A program made the position numbers and the translations under genes. A stretch of DNA of 64,000 nt. It comes from Chryseobacterium gleum. GTDB taxonomy: Bacteria > Bacteroidota > Bacteroidia > UBA10329. The notes beneath the pieces were generated by a model, which ran no database searches, had not been told where the DNA came from, and worked only from the letters and a program-made list of their open reading frames with translations. Within the stretch, counting starts at the first letter, position 1. Every line of letters starts with the position of its first letter. Of the stretch, positions 1-8,663 are shown piece after piece. The stretch covers positions 1 through 64,000 of the forward strand of contig CAMDOM010000008.1 of assembly GCA_945903645.1 (NCBI GenBank), given 5' to 3'.

Positions 1-368
1 AAACCTTGGGCAAAAATCTGTTTTGCAATGCCATCTGTCTTTCGCGATGGCTTAGCCTTGGCAAATGCCTTCGACCCAAAATAGGTGGGAATACCTTCCA
101 CATAGGTCATGTCTTTGATGAAGGTCGGTACGCCTTGAAAAAACCCAGACGTTTGGCTTTTCGCCAAGCCTTTACTCGCCTCAAAATTATCGGTGACAAT
201 GGCGTTAATACTGGGATTAATCGCTTTTGCTCGTGCTACGCAGGTAGCTGCCACTTCTTCGGCACTAATTTCTTTACTTTTTATTAAGGTGGCAATGCCC
301 ACTGCATCTAGATTGGAAATAATATCGTTCGAGAACGTGTGTTTTCTGTTTTTGGGTTTCATTTCCAT
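1..368 (-). CDS. Amidase signature family protein, N-terminal part (runs off left edge)
   Basis: Reading the minus strand from an ATG at 368 gives about 122 residues with no stop, running out of the window, so only the 5' part of the gene is present. The translation has the amidase-signature N-terminal helix pattern (DAVGIATLIKSKEISAEE, then INAIVTD) followed by FQGVPTFIKD, which corresponds to the 'L.GvP..vKD' segment holding the catalytic Lys of the Ser-cisSer-Lys triad. The catalytic serines lie beyond the edge and cannot be checked. A second in-frame ATG lies two codons in (362), and a stop sits upstream at 390-392. Family members hydrolyse amide bonds in diverse substrates; no substrate can be inferred. 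Confidence in the family is good, in the function low. Confidence 0.85.
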   Translation of the reverse strand, partial: MEMKPKNRKHTFSNDIISNLDAVGIATLIKSKEISAEEVAATCVARAKAINPSINAIVTDNFEASKGLAKSQTSGFFQGVPTFIKDMTYVEGIPTYFGSKAFAKAKPSRKTDGIAKQIFAQG

Positions 369-490
369 ATCTGCTTGCCAGGTCGTAGGCTATATTCCTC
401 AAAATTACATAATTCTACCCCTATGGGTTGTATCCGCATCACAGCAGCGCCATTAAGCACGAACATCCGCCTAAGCGAAGTTGCGTTTTG

Positions 491-543
491 CTGGTGCTAG
501 GATCTTTTTCTAGTACCTTAATTGGTTAGCGTCTTGGCTACCA
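491..543 (+). repeat. Bipartite hairpin repeat, copy A (REP-like)
   Basis: Two imperfect palindromes in tandem. The first (493-517) pairs GGTGCTAGGA with TTCTAGTACC around a TCTTT loop, with mismatches that are mostly G-U compatible. The second (523-543) pairs TGGTTAGC with GGCTACCA around GTCTT. The same two-hairpin order, with the same loop sequences, recurs at 1502-1557 and 49384-49464. It lies just upstream of the DUF1826 gene, in otherwise featureless DNA between 369 and 654. Confidence 0.65.
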
Positions 544-654
544 GAAAACCCAACCCGCACCAAGCCTCAACCATTATCGACATTCCTTATCCCATTCCCT
601 ACCTTTACAAAAGCATAGCGGTGGGGTTTTCGGCCTCGGGCTATAAGCAGCAGT

Positions 655-1353
655 ATGATAGATGTAATACCAGCGGGGCAGCACATCCAGTGTGTAACGA
701 GTTTTCAAAGCCTTGTTGCTACGCCTTTTAAGGGAGACATAAATGCACTGTGCTGGAAACGCGCCCTGCAAGGAGATTTTGCTGAGATAGTCCATAAAGT
801 AAGCCTATACGGCACCATGGCAGAGCTGGATCCAGCGCAGCTTCACGCATTGGAATTGAGCCCACTAGGGCAGCTAGCGCGAGATATTCTGTTGCAGGAT
901 CTACATCTATTAGCAGCGCATGGCACATCGCCCACTTTAAATCTTATCAAATGCTATGAACGGGATGATGCCTTTCCTTTTTTTCCAACCGATGTGTATT
1001 CGTTTCATGTAGATCGCTCGCCTGTGCCCACCGATACCTATTTATGCACCTATTATGGTGAACCCAGTGAACTAATACCCAATGCCCAAGTGGAGCAAAA
1101 GGTGCTTACACCCGAAATACGCCAAGCACTCAAAAAGCTGCACGGTGGCGAAGAGGAAGGATTTGAGTCGTTCTTAACCGAACATTTCTTTGATCTGCAC
1201 TATCAGCCTAAACCCAATACTAAGTCCATAAGCTTAGGCATTGGCCACTTATGGAAGTTGGCGGTAGATCATCCCCAAAGCAAGGTTCTTCCTTGCGTGC
1301 ATCGCGCCCCAAAGGAAAAGCCGGGCGAAACCCGTTTGTTGCTCATTTGTTGA
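655..1353 (+). CDS. DUF1826-family protein
   Basis: A 232-residue protein, probably cytosolic, of unknown function. Its C-terminal half carries an H-x-D pair (His118, Asp120 in YSFHVDRSP), then a TYxG..(S/T)xxIP segment, and near the end CVHRAP (His216, Arg217) and ETRLLL (Arg227). This matches my memory of DUF1826 proteins and resembles the H-x-D...H...R metal and 2-oxoglutarate ligand layout of Fe(II) oxygenases; that resemblance is inference. The N-terminal 100 residues are less recognisable. The ATG at 655 is the first in the open frame. The gene stands alone between two copies of a hairpin repeat (491-543 and 1502-1557), both in the same orientation, so it may be an accessory insertion. 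Confidence 0.75.
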   Translation: MIDVIPAGQHIQCVTSFQSLVATPFKGDINALCWKRALQGDFAEIVHKVSLYGTMAELDPAQLHALELSPLGQLARDILLQDLHLLAAHGTSPTLNLIKCYERDDAFPFFPTDVYSFHVDRSPVPTDTYLCTYYGEPSELIPNAQVEQKVLTPEIRQALKKLHGGEEEGFESFLTEHFFDLHYQPKPNTKSISLGIGHLWKLAVDHPQSKVLPCVHRAPKEKPGETRLLLIC

Positions 1354-1894
1354 GAGCCCACATTAAATGAAGTTTTAAAACGAAGCACGGCTTATATATC
1401 TAGGCAGGGTTTGGGTTGATATCACAACAAGATGAACTCAGCAATCAATTTCCATGGATATGTTCGTTCAATTCTCACTGCCCGCGCTAGGCTGCTAAAG
1501 GTAGGCGCTAGGGTCTTTCCCTAGTGCCGTTTATTCGGTAGAGTGTCCAGACTGCCATGAACACAATTTTACTCCGATATCCTGTGCATTACTGCGCGTT
1601 AAGTAGCTCATTTCTATTCTTCGGGAAGTCCCTTCACTATTTAGGCTAAGTTTGGGATAATAATTTGTTTAAAGCTGCGTCCCTTTGTGAATTTAACTCT
1701 CCAAGATGTGTTTTTCTGCCATAACTGCGCTCCGATGAGGCTAAAATCAGTTTTGTAGGAACGTAGGTAGGATAGCTAATGCAACGAAATAGAACCTAAA
1801 CCCTGCAGAGGAGCATACCTAGAGCTTGACGAAGGTGCATAGCAGTTGAAGAATGCTTATCTCGAAATCAGTTTGGAACGCTCCTACTTCAATC
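1354..1894. other. Non-coding stretch between DUF1826 gene and CotH-type gene
   Basis: 541 bases without a supportable gene. Apart from hairpin repeat copy B I see only short fragmented frames on both strands. No terminator with a T-run is evident for either flanking gene. It may contain decayed coding sequence, but no family is recognisable. Confidence 0.5.
1502..1557 (+). repeat. Bipartite hairpin repeat, copy B (REP-like)
   Basis: The first hairpin is nearly perfect: GGCGCTAGGG (1504-1513), loop TCTTT, CCCTAGTGCC (1519-1528), one G-U type mismatch. The second hairpin (1537-1557) is a decayed version of the GGTAGC-GTCTT-GCTACC stem seen in the other copies. It has the same orientation as copies A (491-543) and C (49384-49464) and lies about 150 bases downstream of the DUF1826 gene. 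Confidence 0.65.
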
Positions 1895-4225
1895 CTACAG
1901 CACAACCAGCTTGCCGTGTTGAACTACAGAGCCTTCGGAGGATAGCGTGAAGGAATACACTCCATAATGCTTTAAGTGATAATCGAAATTGACCTGTTCT
2001 TCAGGTAGTTGCAGTGATTCGATGCGTTTGCCCGTCATATCAAATACCTCGAAGAGTAGCGGTCTTGTGCTGGATGATTGCCCTTCAAAATGGACCAGAC
2101 CCGAACTGGGGTTAGGGTAGTAGCGAATGGCGTTAGAAGCAGGGATTTCTTCCATGCTGGTTACCACAGGCGGGATGCAGTTGCCCGGAAGATTGCTGTC
2201 CAACCAGTTGAGCCGGAGGTTAATCCAATGCTTTAGGGTGTCCAATTCGGCAGCGTAGGTAGTGGCTATGGCCCCAACTTCGGGGGCTGGGCCGCTACTA
2301 CCCAGCAAAGGCCATTTTTGAAAGTGGCGCGCTTGCGCGGTGGCTACCAAATTGCCAACGCTGTCTATGTAGCTGTTGATGCGGTTTGTGCTTAACATAG
2401 TTTGGCGATAATCGTTGTAAGTGCAGCGAAGTTCGTTGGCAAAGGTGGTGTCTTGCAGCAAGCGGATATACCACCCAGTAGAATAGTTATCGGTGGGGCA
2501 ATCGTTAATCAAATGTGCCCATCCAGAGCCATCAGTGCCTTCGTAGTTCACACATCCATAGATGTTTTTCCAAGCCCAATCGAAGTCCCACACGGGGCCA
2601 GCTTTCAACTTGCCGCCATTGGAATACTTGTCTTTGTAGTAAAACACACTCTTCTTAAAGCCATCGTTGCTGCGCGATAATTCGTTAATCAGGAAGTAAT
2701 CTATGAAGGACGGTACATCCAAATAATTGCGGTAGCCTACCAGCATATCATCAAAATTGGGGCTATAGAGTGCATCTTCCAAACTGTCGATATATGAGGC
2801 GATGTAGCTCTTCTGTTCTGGGGTTATAACCTCCGGCTCGGGGTAGTGGTAAATGAAATGCACATCAAACTCAGGGTGGTCTATAGGGCCGTAGTTGGAC
2901 TGAAAGCTATTGCTTTCGTCCCAATAGTTTTGCTGCAAGATGTAGCCACCTGTTAGGTTGTCACCTGTGTTTTCGAGCGGGGTCAAGGCTGCAATGTCCA
3001 CCCGATTGTTGTCGCGTTTTATCTTTTCCGAAAAGGTGTAGATGCCTTTGTAGGCGCTGTCTATAAGCACTTCGCAAAGGATGGTGCGCACGCTGTAGTT
3101 GCCCATTTCGCGAAACAAATCGTAGGCAAGGCTATTGCGAATAAGCGAGCGGTCGTTGAAATTGCTGAGCAACACCCAATCGTTTTCTTGCGGCATTCCG
3201 AGCAGCGAAACGTTGTTGTTGGTGCCATCGGCCAGGCGGGTTTCTAAGCCATAAGGCCGCTGCGGATAGCCCGATGAAGAAGCCCCACGAATCTCGATGC
3301 CAATGTTTCCGCTATACACATTCGACACATCGGTAACTCGCGTTTGGTTGCCCAAGCCGTTGTATTTGATGTCCATAAGGGCGTCAATTTTCGTTTCGGC
3401 CACAATGGTTTGGTCCAACGTGTTTATCATCACAATGGGTAAGGCGGTACTATCCAGCACCACGCTGCCCAAGTCGGTTACGCAAAGGCGAAACTCTCCC
3501 GTAGCACCGCCATAGCCCCACACTTGCACATAGACTATCTCTTGGGGAGTGAGGTCGTAGAGTAGGAGCGAGGAGTAGTAATCCACTCCGTTGTCGTCAT
3601 CGCACCCTGCATTTTGCGTACTTAAACAGGTGTTGGCACGCCAAACGGACACTCCCGTATCGTTAATGCTGCCGCTATCCGTTACAAAGCTCAAATTGCC
3701 CGACAACGGCACTTCAACCTGAAACCACATATCGCTACCTTGGTATTCGGCACAGCCGGGGTTTAGGCCAGAACCGGGCATGGTGGTGTTATCTTCAAAC
3801 GCACATGCCCCAACTTCCAATGCTATGGCATTGCACGGGTTCATGCCGGGAGTTACTGGAGCAGAGCAAGTTGCATTGGTAGTAAACACGTTGCCCACTT
3901 GGGGAGTTGGCCCATCGGCAAAAATGGTGTTTGAAACAGCATCATACAGCTGATAACTGTTCTCGTTTTCCCAATCGCCCGAGGTGTAAATGAGGCTAAC
4001 GGCATCGCCCTCGCATATTTGGAATGTTTCAATACTTGCAGCGTTGGCCCCGCTAAAAACCCCAACAGAACTGCCGTTGATGCGAACGTCTACCGTGCCC
4101 CCTTGCCATCCATCGCCATAGCTATCCTGCATGCTTAGGGTATAGTCGCAGCATTGAGCGTTCCCCAAAAGAGGGAATGCCATCAAGGAAATTGCACTGA
4201 TTACGCTAGCAATTGATTTCATCAT
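1895..4225 (-). CDS. Secreted CotH-kinase-family protein with T9SS type A sorting domain
   Basis: About 776 residues from the ATG at 4225 (another ATG one codon later). Residues 1-22 form a signal peptide ending in NAQ. A beta-rich region with DSYGDGWQGG and a second pre-peptidase-like domain (about residues 130-250) precede a CotH spore-coat-kinase-like domain at about 270-600. The CotH part includes RSLIRNSLAYDLF, YKGIYTFSEKI and PVWDFDWAW, whose DFD acidic pair near residue 545 corresponds to the Mg/ATP-binding Asp. The last 75 residues, from YYPNPSSG onward, are a typical Por/T9SS type A C-terminal signal. Expected location is outside the cell or on the surface. CotH proteins phosphorylate surface proteins in Bacillus; in Bacteroidota their substrates are unknown. 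It is the last gene of a minus-strand run with the GH43 and dioxygenase genes. Confidence 0.85.
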   Translation of the reverse strand: MMKSIASVISAISLMAFPLLGNAQCCDYTLSMQDSYGDGWQGGTVDVRINGSSVGVFSGANAASIETFQICEGDAVSLIYTSGDWENENSYQLYDAVSNTIFADGPTPQVGNVFTTNATCSAPVTPGMNPCNAIALEVGACAFEDNTTMPGSGLNPGCAEYQGSDMWFQVEVPLSGNLSFVTDSGSINDTGVSVWRANTCLSTQNAGCDDDNGVDYYSSLLLYDLTPQEIVYVQVWGYGGATGEFRLCVTDLGSVVLDSTALPIVMINTLDQTIVAETKIDALMDIKYNGLGNQTRVTDVSNVYSGNIGIEIRGASSSGYPQRPYGLETRLADGTNNNVSLLGMPQENDWVLLSNFNDRSLIRNSLAYDLFREMGNYSVRTILCEVLIDSAYKGIYTFSEKIKRDNNRVDIAALTPLENTGDNLTGGYILQQNYWDESNSFQSNYGPIDHPEFDVHFIYHYPEPEVITPEQKSYIASYIDSLEDALYSPNFDDMLVGYRNYLDVPSFIDYFLINELSRSNDGFKKSVFYYKDKYSNGGKLKAGPVWDFDWAWKNIYGCVNYEGTDGSGWAHLINDCPTDNYSTGWYIRLLQDTTFANELRCTYNDYRQTMLSTNRINSYIDSVGNLVATAQARHFQKWPLLGSSGPAPEVGAIATTYAAELDTLKHWINLRLNWLDSNLPGNCIPPVVTSMEEIPASNAIRYYPNPSSGLVHFEGQSSSTRPLLFEVFDMTGKRIESLQLPEEQVNFDYHLKHYGVYSFTLSSEGSVVQHGKLVVL

Positions 4226-4300
4226 AGGACTACCTGTAACTCGATTGTTCGTGGATTGTTCATGCAAAGCTATTTCAAAAGCAAACTGGTTAGGCTATGA

Positions 4301-5275
4301 TTACTGCGTTGGAATAACTTGTTGGATGGTGCCATCGGCATTGTAAACCAACTTGTCCATGCAAATAGACCTCCTGTACCATTTCTTTAAGCCGTGCTTG
4401 TTGGCTTTTGGGTTGTTTTTGAAGAACAGGTCGGACGTGTGATAAAACAGATACCATTGGCCTTTGTATTCGGCAATGGATGCGTGGTTTGTGCCGCTAT
4501 TCACTTTATTTAAAATAACGCCTTGGTAATGAAAAGGCCCATAGGGACTATCGCCAATGCCATATAAAATCTTACCTTTTCCAGAATAGGAAATGTAGTA
4601 TTTGCCGTTGTATTTATGCATCCAAACGGCCTCAAAGAAGTGATTTACGCCCTCAATAATGCGAACGGTGTCGGCAAACGAAACCATATCGTCATTCAGC
4701 TTTACAATATTCACGTGGTTTTGCCCAAAGATGAGGTAAGGCGTGCCGTCATCATCCATAAATAGACACGGGTCAATAAGCCCACGATTGGCTATAACAC
4801 CGGGTGTTTGCCTGCTAATAAGCGGTTTGCCCAATGGGTCTTTAAAGGGACCTTGCGGTCTGCTTGCCACCGCCACTCCTATAAAGGCTTTGTCGGTAGG
4901 GTAATAGAAGAAGTATTTTCCATTCTTGTAGGCGCAATCGGGTGCCCAAGCAAGCTCTTTGGCCCAAGGTAAACTATCGAGGGCTAGCGCCACGCCATGG
5001 TCGGTCCAATTCGCCATGTCGGTAGTGGAAAACACATGCCAATCGCTCATGTTAAACCACTTTGCATTCTCCTTATCGTGCGATGGATAAACGAACAGGG
5101 TATCGTTAAACACGTGTGCCGATGGATCGGCTGTGTAGATATGCTTGATAAATGGATTTTGGGCAGGGCAGCGTATCGCACCAATAAAACTTGCCATAAC
5201 ACAACCAAAAATCGTTTTGATTCCAAAACCGAAAGGAATTCTAACTGTCATTTGTTGTTGTGAAAGATGTTTCAT
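4301..5275 (-). CDS. Glycoside hydrolase family 43 protein, exported
   Basis: 324 residues from the ATG at 5275; the frame is open nine codons further to a TTG, but the ATG gives a better leader. A basic N-terminus and a hydrophobic segment ending near CPAQ suggest export, possibly as a periplasmic protein. It has the GH43 five-blade propeller signatures: the catalytic base Asp in YTADPSAHVF (about D50), WAPD, the pKa-tuning Asp in LIDPCLFMDDDG (about D168), and the acid Glu in FFEAVWM (about E215). Length fits a single-domain enzyme. GH43 enzymes cleave arabinans, xylosides and galactans; which one is not decidable. It starts 26 bases after the dioxygenase gene (8 if the TTG start is used) and precedes the CotH-type gene, suggesting one transcript. 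Confidence 0.9.
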   Translation of the reverse strand: MKHLSQQQMTVRIPFGFGIKTIFGCVMASFIGAIRCPAQNPFIKHIYTADPSAHVFNDTLFVYPSHDKENAKWFNMSDWHVFSTTDMANWTDHGVALALDSLPWAKELAWAPDCAYKNGKYFFYYPTDKAFIGVAVASRPQGPFKDPLGKPLISRQTPGVIANRGLIDPCLFMDDDGTPYLIFGQNHVNIVKLNDDMVSFADTVRIIEGVNHFFEAVWMHKYNGKYYISYSGKGKILYGIGDSPYGPFHYQGVILNKVNSGTNHASIAEYKGQWYLFYHTSDLFFKNNPKANKHGLKKWYRRSICMDKLVYNADGTIQQVIPTQ

Positions 5276-5310
5276 TTTCTTTTTGGTTTTTAACGGAAGC
5301 AATAAGTTTC

Positions 5311-6258
5311 CTACACCTTCAATAGTTTCAGGTAGTGCACATGCAAATTATTGATTTTTAGAGCAGCAAAATAGATTCCCGGTGGCAGTTGTGCTTCTGG
5401 AATCCAAATTGCGCTATATTTCTGAGGTTTTAGAAATGATTCGTCTAAAGTGGATACCATGCTGCCTTGCAAGTCAAATATCTGAATTGCAACTTGAGAT
5501 TCCTGATAAATTCCATAGTTCAATTCTACGCTATTCGTAAACGGATTGGGAGAAGCGGAATAGATGATTCCTTTATTGAGATGAATGTCTTGAACACCAG
5601 TGATACCGTCTCCATCAAGAACAATGTCCCATGTACCTTCATATTTCCCTTCGGAATTAAGCGCTATGGGGATGATGCGAGAAGTAGCGTCAAAATTGCC
5701 TGATGTTACAGATGCTGCTGCATCGCCTGGAATATCGGTATCACCTTCAAAATAAAGCTGTGTGATACGTGTTGGAAATTCTGGCGGAGTTATTTTAAAG
5801 TGGATGTGACGGGGACGAAAGCTTGCACCATTGAGGTATTTACCCGGAAGAATTGTTTCGAATATATAATATCCCTGCGCATTGGAATAGGTTCGCCCTC
5901 TCAGATTAAAGCCCGAGTTATCGTAGGCACCTGAATCATTGGCGTGCCATATATCAATCAAAGTATTGGGAATCACCTGCAAGCAATCCAGAGTTTTTAC
6001 AACACCAGTGATAATTAGCCTTGTTCCAGGCTCATTCTGGTTAGCAAGCTGATTGTCTCCAATCACAGGGGCATCAGCGGTATAAAATGGACCTTGTCCG
6101 TATAAATCTAGTGTTGTATTATTACAATCCAAATCGCTTTTATTCGGCATTAGATTGCCAGCTTTTCCTGCCAATGGGATAAGACCGCTGGATAGTGTCA
6201 ACATGGCCGTGTTTCGCAGAAAATTTCTTCGTGAATTGGTTTCAAGTTCTTCCTTCAT
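5311..6258 (-). CDS. Intradiol ring-cleavage dioxygenase with Tat-like leader and T9SS tail
   Basis: 315 residues. The N-terminus has a twin-arginine-type leader (SRRNFLRN followed by a hydrophobic stretch to about residue 33). The core (about 50-225) is a protocatechuate 3,4-dioxygenase-like fold with the four non-haem iron ligands in place: Tyr112 (DIWHANDSGAY), Tyr141 (LPGKY), and His151 and His153 (RPRHIHF). From about residue 235 (SASPNPFTNSVEL) it continues into a C-terminal T9SS type A sorting domain. Known relatives open catechol-type rings; the export signals imply an extracellular or surface enzyme acting on aromatic material. The combination of a Tat-like leader with a T9SS tail is unusual, because T9SS cargo normally enters by Sec. 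It is the first gene of a run with GH43 and CotH genes. Confidence 0.85.
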   Translation of the reverse strand: MKEELETNSRRNFLRNTAMLTLSSGLIPLAGKAGNLMPNKSDLDCNNTTLDLYGQGPFYTADAPVIGDNQLANQNEPGTRLIITGVVKTLDCLQVIPNTLIDIWHANDSGAYDNSGFNLRGRTYSNAQGYYIFETILPGKYLNGASFRPRHIHFKITPPEFPTRITQLYFEGDTDIPGDAAASVTSGNFDATSRIIPIALNSEGKYEGTWDIVLDGDGITGVQDIHLNKGIIYSASPNPFTNSVELNYGIYQESQVAIQIFDLQGSMVSTLDESFLKPQKYSAIWIPEAQLPPGIYFAALKINNLHVHYLKLLKV

Positions 6259-6636
6259 CGCTCTGTTGTTTATTCGCTCTCTAATTTTTAAGGTGAAACT
6301 ACATAAGTTTTGTGTGCTTACAATGTTCTATTAGCTAAGACAAAGGTTATGGCAACGTTTAAACGTAATATTAGTGATTTCCGCCAATTACTATTGAATT
6401 TTAGAACGATAATGCCCCAACCATTAATGCGTTAGGATAGGCTTTAGCTCACAGAAGTTTGAATATCGCACTCGAGTTTTGATTGCCAAGTTGATGAAAA
6501 AATGCAGACTGGGTAAATCAAGAAATAAGGCAACGATTAGTAGGATGCTGCAACAAGGCGATTCCGCTACTTACCTTCGCAAACTCAATTTTTCAACTGT
6601 CTGTAATTCGGATATTCAATCTTTCATTCATTTCAA
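6259..6636. other. Divergent intergenic region before pruA
   Basis: 378 bases between the divergent dioxygenase and pruA genes. A sequence TACCTTCG at 6573-6580 is one mismatch from the Bacteroidota -7 box TAnnTTTG and could serve pruA, about 60 bases before its ATG. Nothing else is recognisable. Confidence 0.35.
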
Positions 6637-8265
6637 ATGCCAAAAGGAATTTACAACGTACCCGCCCCGAAGAACGAACCCGTTCTTTCTTACGCGCCAG
6701 GAAGTGCAGAAAAAGCCACGCTTAAAACGACATTAGCCGAAATGCGTTCGACAGAAATTGATATTCCAATGCACATTGGGGGTAAGGAAGTGCGGACAGG
6801 TAAGCTTATTCGTATTGCACCGCCTCACGAATTTGCGCATACGCTGGGTCATTTTCATCGTGGCGACCACTCGCATGTGGAACTTGCAATAAACGCTGCC
6901 TTGGCTGCAAAAGAATCGTGGGCCAATCTTGGTTGGGAGCATCGCGCTAGTATCTTTCTAAAAGCAGCAGATTTATTGGCTGGCCCATATCGGGCAAAAA
7001 TGAATGCGGCTACAATGTTGGCGCAAAGTAAAAATGTCTACCAAGCAGAAATTGATGCGGTATGTGAGTTTGCCGATTTTTTGCGGTTCAACGTGCAATA
7101 CATGACGGATATTTATCGTCAACAGCCAGAATCGCCCGCAAATACATGGAACAGACTTGAGCAACGCCCTTTGGAGGGTTTTGTGTTTGCCTTAACGCCA
7201 TTCAACTTTACTTCCATCGCTGGAAATTTACCTTCTGCACCAGCACTAATGGGTAATACGTGCGTTTGGAAACCTGCTGATACCCAAATTTACTCCGCTC
7301 AGATAATTATGGAGATTTTCAAAGAAGCAGGTTTGCCTGATGGCGTTATAAATCTTGTGTTTGTGAGTGGACCAGTGGCAGGCGATGTCATTTTCAGACA
7401 TCCTGATTTTGCCGGAATACATTTTACGGGTTCAACAGGAGTGTTCCAGAACATTTGGCGCACAATTGGAGAAAATATACAGAACTACAAAAGCTACCCG
7501 CGTGTAGTTGGCGAAACAGGAGGGAAGGATTTTGTAATTGCCCACCATTCTGCGATATCAAAGCAAGTGAGCACAGCGCTTTGCAGAGGCGCGTTTGAAT
7601 TTCAAGGGCAAAAATGTTCGGCTGCTTCACGCGCCTACATATCCAGCAATCTTTGGCCTAAAGTAAAAAGTGAATTACTGGCCGATTTGGCATCCTTTAA
7701 AATGGGTTCACCCGAAGATTTTCGGAACTTTATCAACGCTGTGATTGACGAAAAAGCGTTTGACCGCATTGCGTCTTATATTGACCGTGCTAAAGCGGAT
7801 GGCCAACAAATTATAGCAGGTGGAAACTATGATAAATCGAAAGGATATTTTATTGAACCTACGGTAATTGTGGTCGATAATCCGAAGTATGTAACCATGT
7901 GCGAAGAAATATTCGGCCCAGTGCTTACTATCTATGTGTATGAAGAAGCCAAGTTTGAAGAGACTTTAGAACTTGTAGATACCACATCGCCTTACGCACT
8001 TACAGGCGCAATTTTGGCACAAGACCGCTATGCCATAGAATTGGCAACCAAGAAATTGTCTAATGCAGCAGGCAATTTCTATATAAACGATAAGCCAACA
8101 GGCGCTGTGGTTGGGCAGCAACCTTTTGGCGGAGCACGCGGGTCGGGAACCAACGATAAAGCAGGCTCAGCCATCAATTTAATGCGCTGGGTTAGTCCCC
8201 GAACAATAAAGGAAACCTTTGTTACACCAACGGATTATAGATATCCTTTTCTAAAAGAAGCATAG
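6637..8265 (+). CDS. pruA: 1-pyrroline-5-carboxylate (L-glutamate gamma-semialdehyde) dehydrogenase
   Basis: 542 residues, the usual length of the stand-alone eukaryote-like P5C dehydrogenase found in Bacteroidota. It oxidises glutamate-semialdehyde to glutamate with NAD+, the second step of proline catabolism, in the cytosol. Visible aldehyde-dehydrogenase features are ALTPFNFTSIAGN, the GETGGKD segment with the general-base Glu (about residue 292), and FQGQKCSAASR with the nucleophilic Cys (about 327), followed by CEEIFGPVL and QQPFGGARGSGTNDK near the end. The N-terminal IYNVPAPKNEPV is typical of this subfamily. No proline dehydrogenase gene lies beside it. Confidence 0.95.
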   Translation: MPKGIYNVPAPKNEPVLSYAPGSAEKATLKTTLAEMRSTEIDIPMHIGGKEVRTGKLIRIAPPHEFAHTLGHFHRGDHSHVELAINAALAAKESWANLGWEHRASIFLKAADLLAGPYRAKMNAATMLAQSKNVYQAEIDAVCEFADFLRFNVQYMTDIYRQQPESPANTWNRLEQRPLEGFVFALTPFNFTSIAGNLPSAPALMGNTCVWKPADTQIYSAQIIMEIFKEAGLPDGVINLVFVSGPVAGDVIFRHPDFAGIHFTGSTGVFQNIWRTIGENIQNYKSYPRVVGETGGKDFVIAHHSAISKQVSTALCRGAFEFQGQKCSAASRAYISSNLWPKVKSELLADLASFKMGSPEDFRNFINAVIDEKAFDRIASYIDRAKADGQQIIAGGNYDKSKGYFIEPTVIVVDNPKYVTMCEEIFGPVLTIYVYEEAKFEETLELVDTTSPYALTGAILAQDRYAIELATKKLSNAAGNFYINDKPTGAVVGQQPFGGARGSGTNDKAGSAINLMRWVSPRTIKETFVTPTDYRYPFLKEA

Positions 8266-8345
8266 TTTTCTGTTAACAGTCATTGGTTCATTAATCGCTT
8301 GCAAACCATAGCTACCGCTAAATCACATTTCTAAATTTACGGTCC

Positions 8346-8663
8346 ATGAATGGAATTGTTGGCGCTTTTGAAACAATAAAACCTGTGCTTCGCAATAAAT
8401 ATGCGATAAGCGGTTTTGTGTTCTTCATTTGGGTCGGTTTTATAGACGAGAACAACATTATAGAGCAAGTAAAATCGCGTATAAAACTCTCGGAAGTGAA
8501 CAGCGAGCGTGAGTTTTATCTAACGGAAACAATGCAAAGTGTGGAAGATTTGAAGCTTCTTCAAAATGACAGCGAATTGCTGGAGAAATTCGCTCGCGAG
8601 AAATACCTCATGAAGAAAGACAATGAGGAGATTTTTGTTTTCACTGTGGAAGATATCGAGTGA
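8346..8663 (+). CDS. Septum formation initiator, DivIC/FtsB-like
   Basis: 105 residues with one membrane segment (about 19-33, ISGFVFFIWVGFI) and then a charged helical region likely to form a coiled coil, ending with the typical FAREKYLMKKDNEEIFVF segment of Bacteroidota DivIC. It belongs to the FtsB-FtsL-FtsQ divisome subcomplex at the inner membrane. The gene overlaps the next one by four bases (GTGA), so translation is probably coupled. Confidence 0.85.
   Translation: MNGIVGAFETIKPVLRNKYAISGFVFFIWVGFIDENNIIEQVKSRIKLSEVNSEREFYLTETMQSVEDLKLLQNDSELLEKFAREKYLMKKDNEEIFVFTVEDIE

Noticed and set aside
491-1557. Hairpin repeats as integron attC sites around the DUF1826 gene
   Set aside because: The RYYYAAC/GTTRRRY core sites are not present in the right places and no integrase gene is visible; REP-like is the simpler reading.
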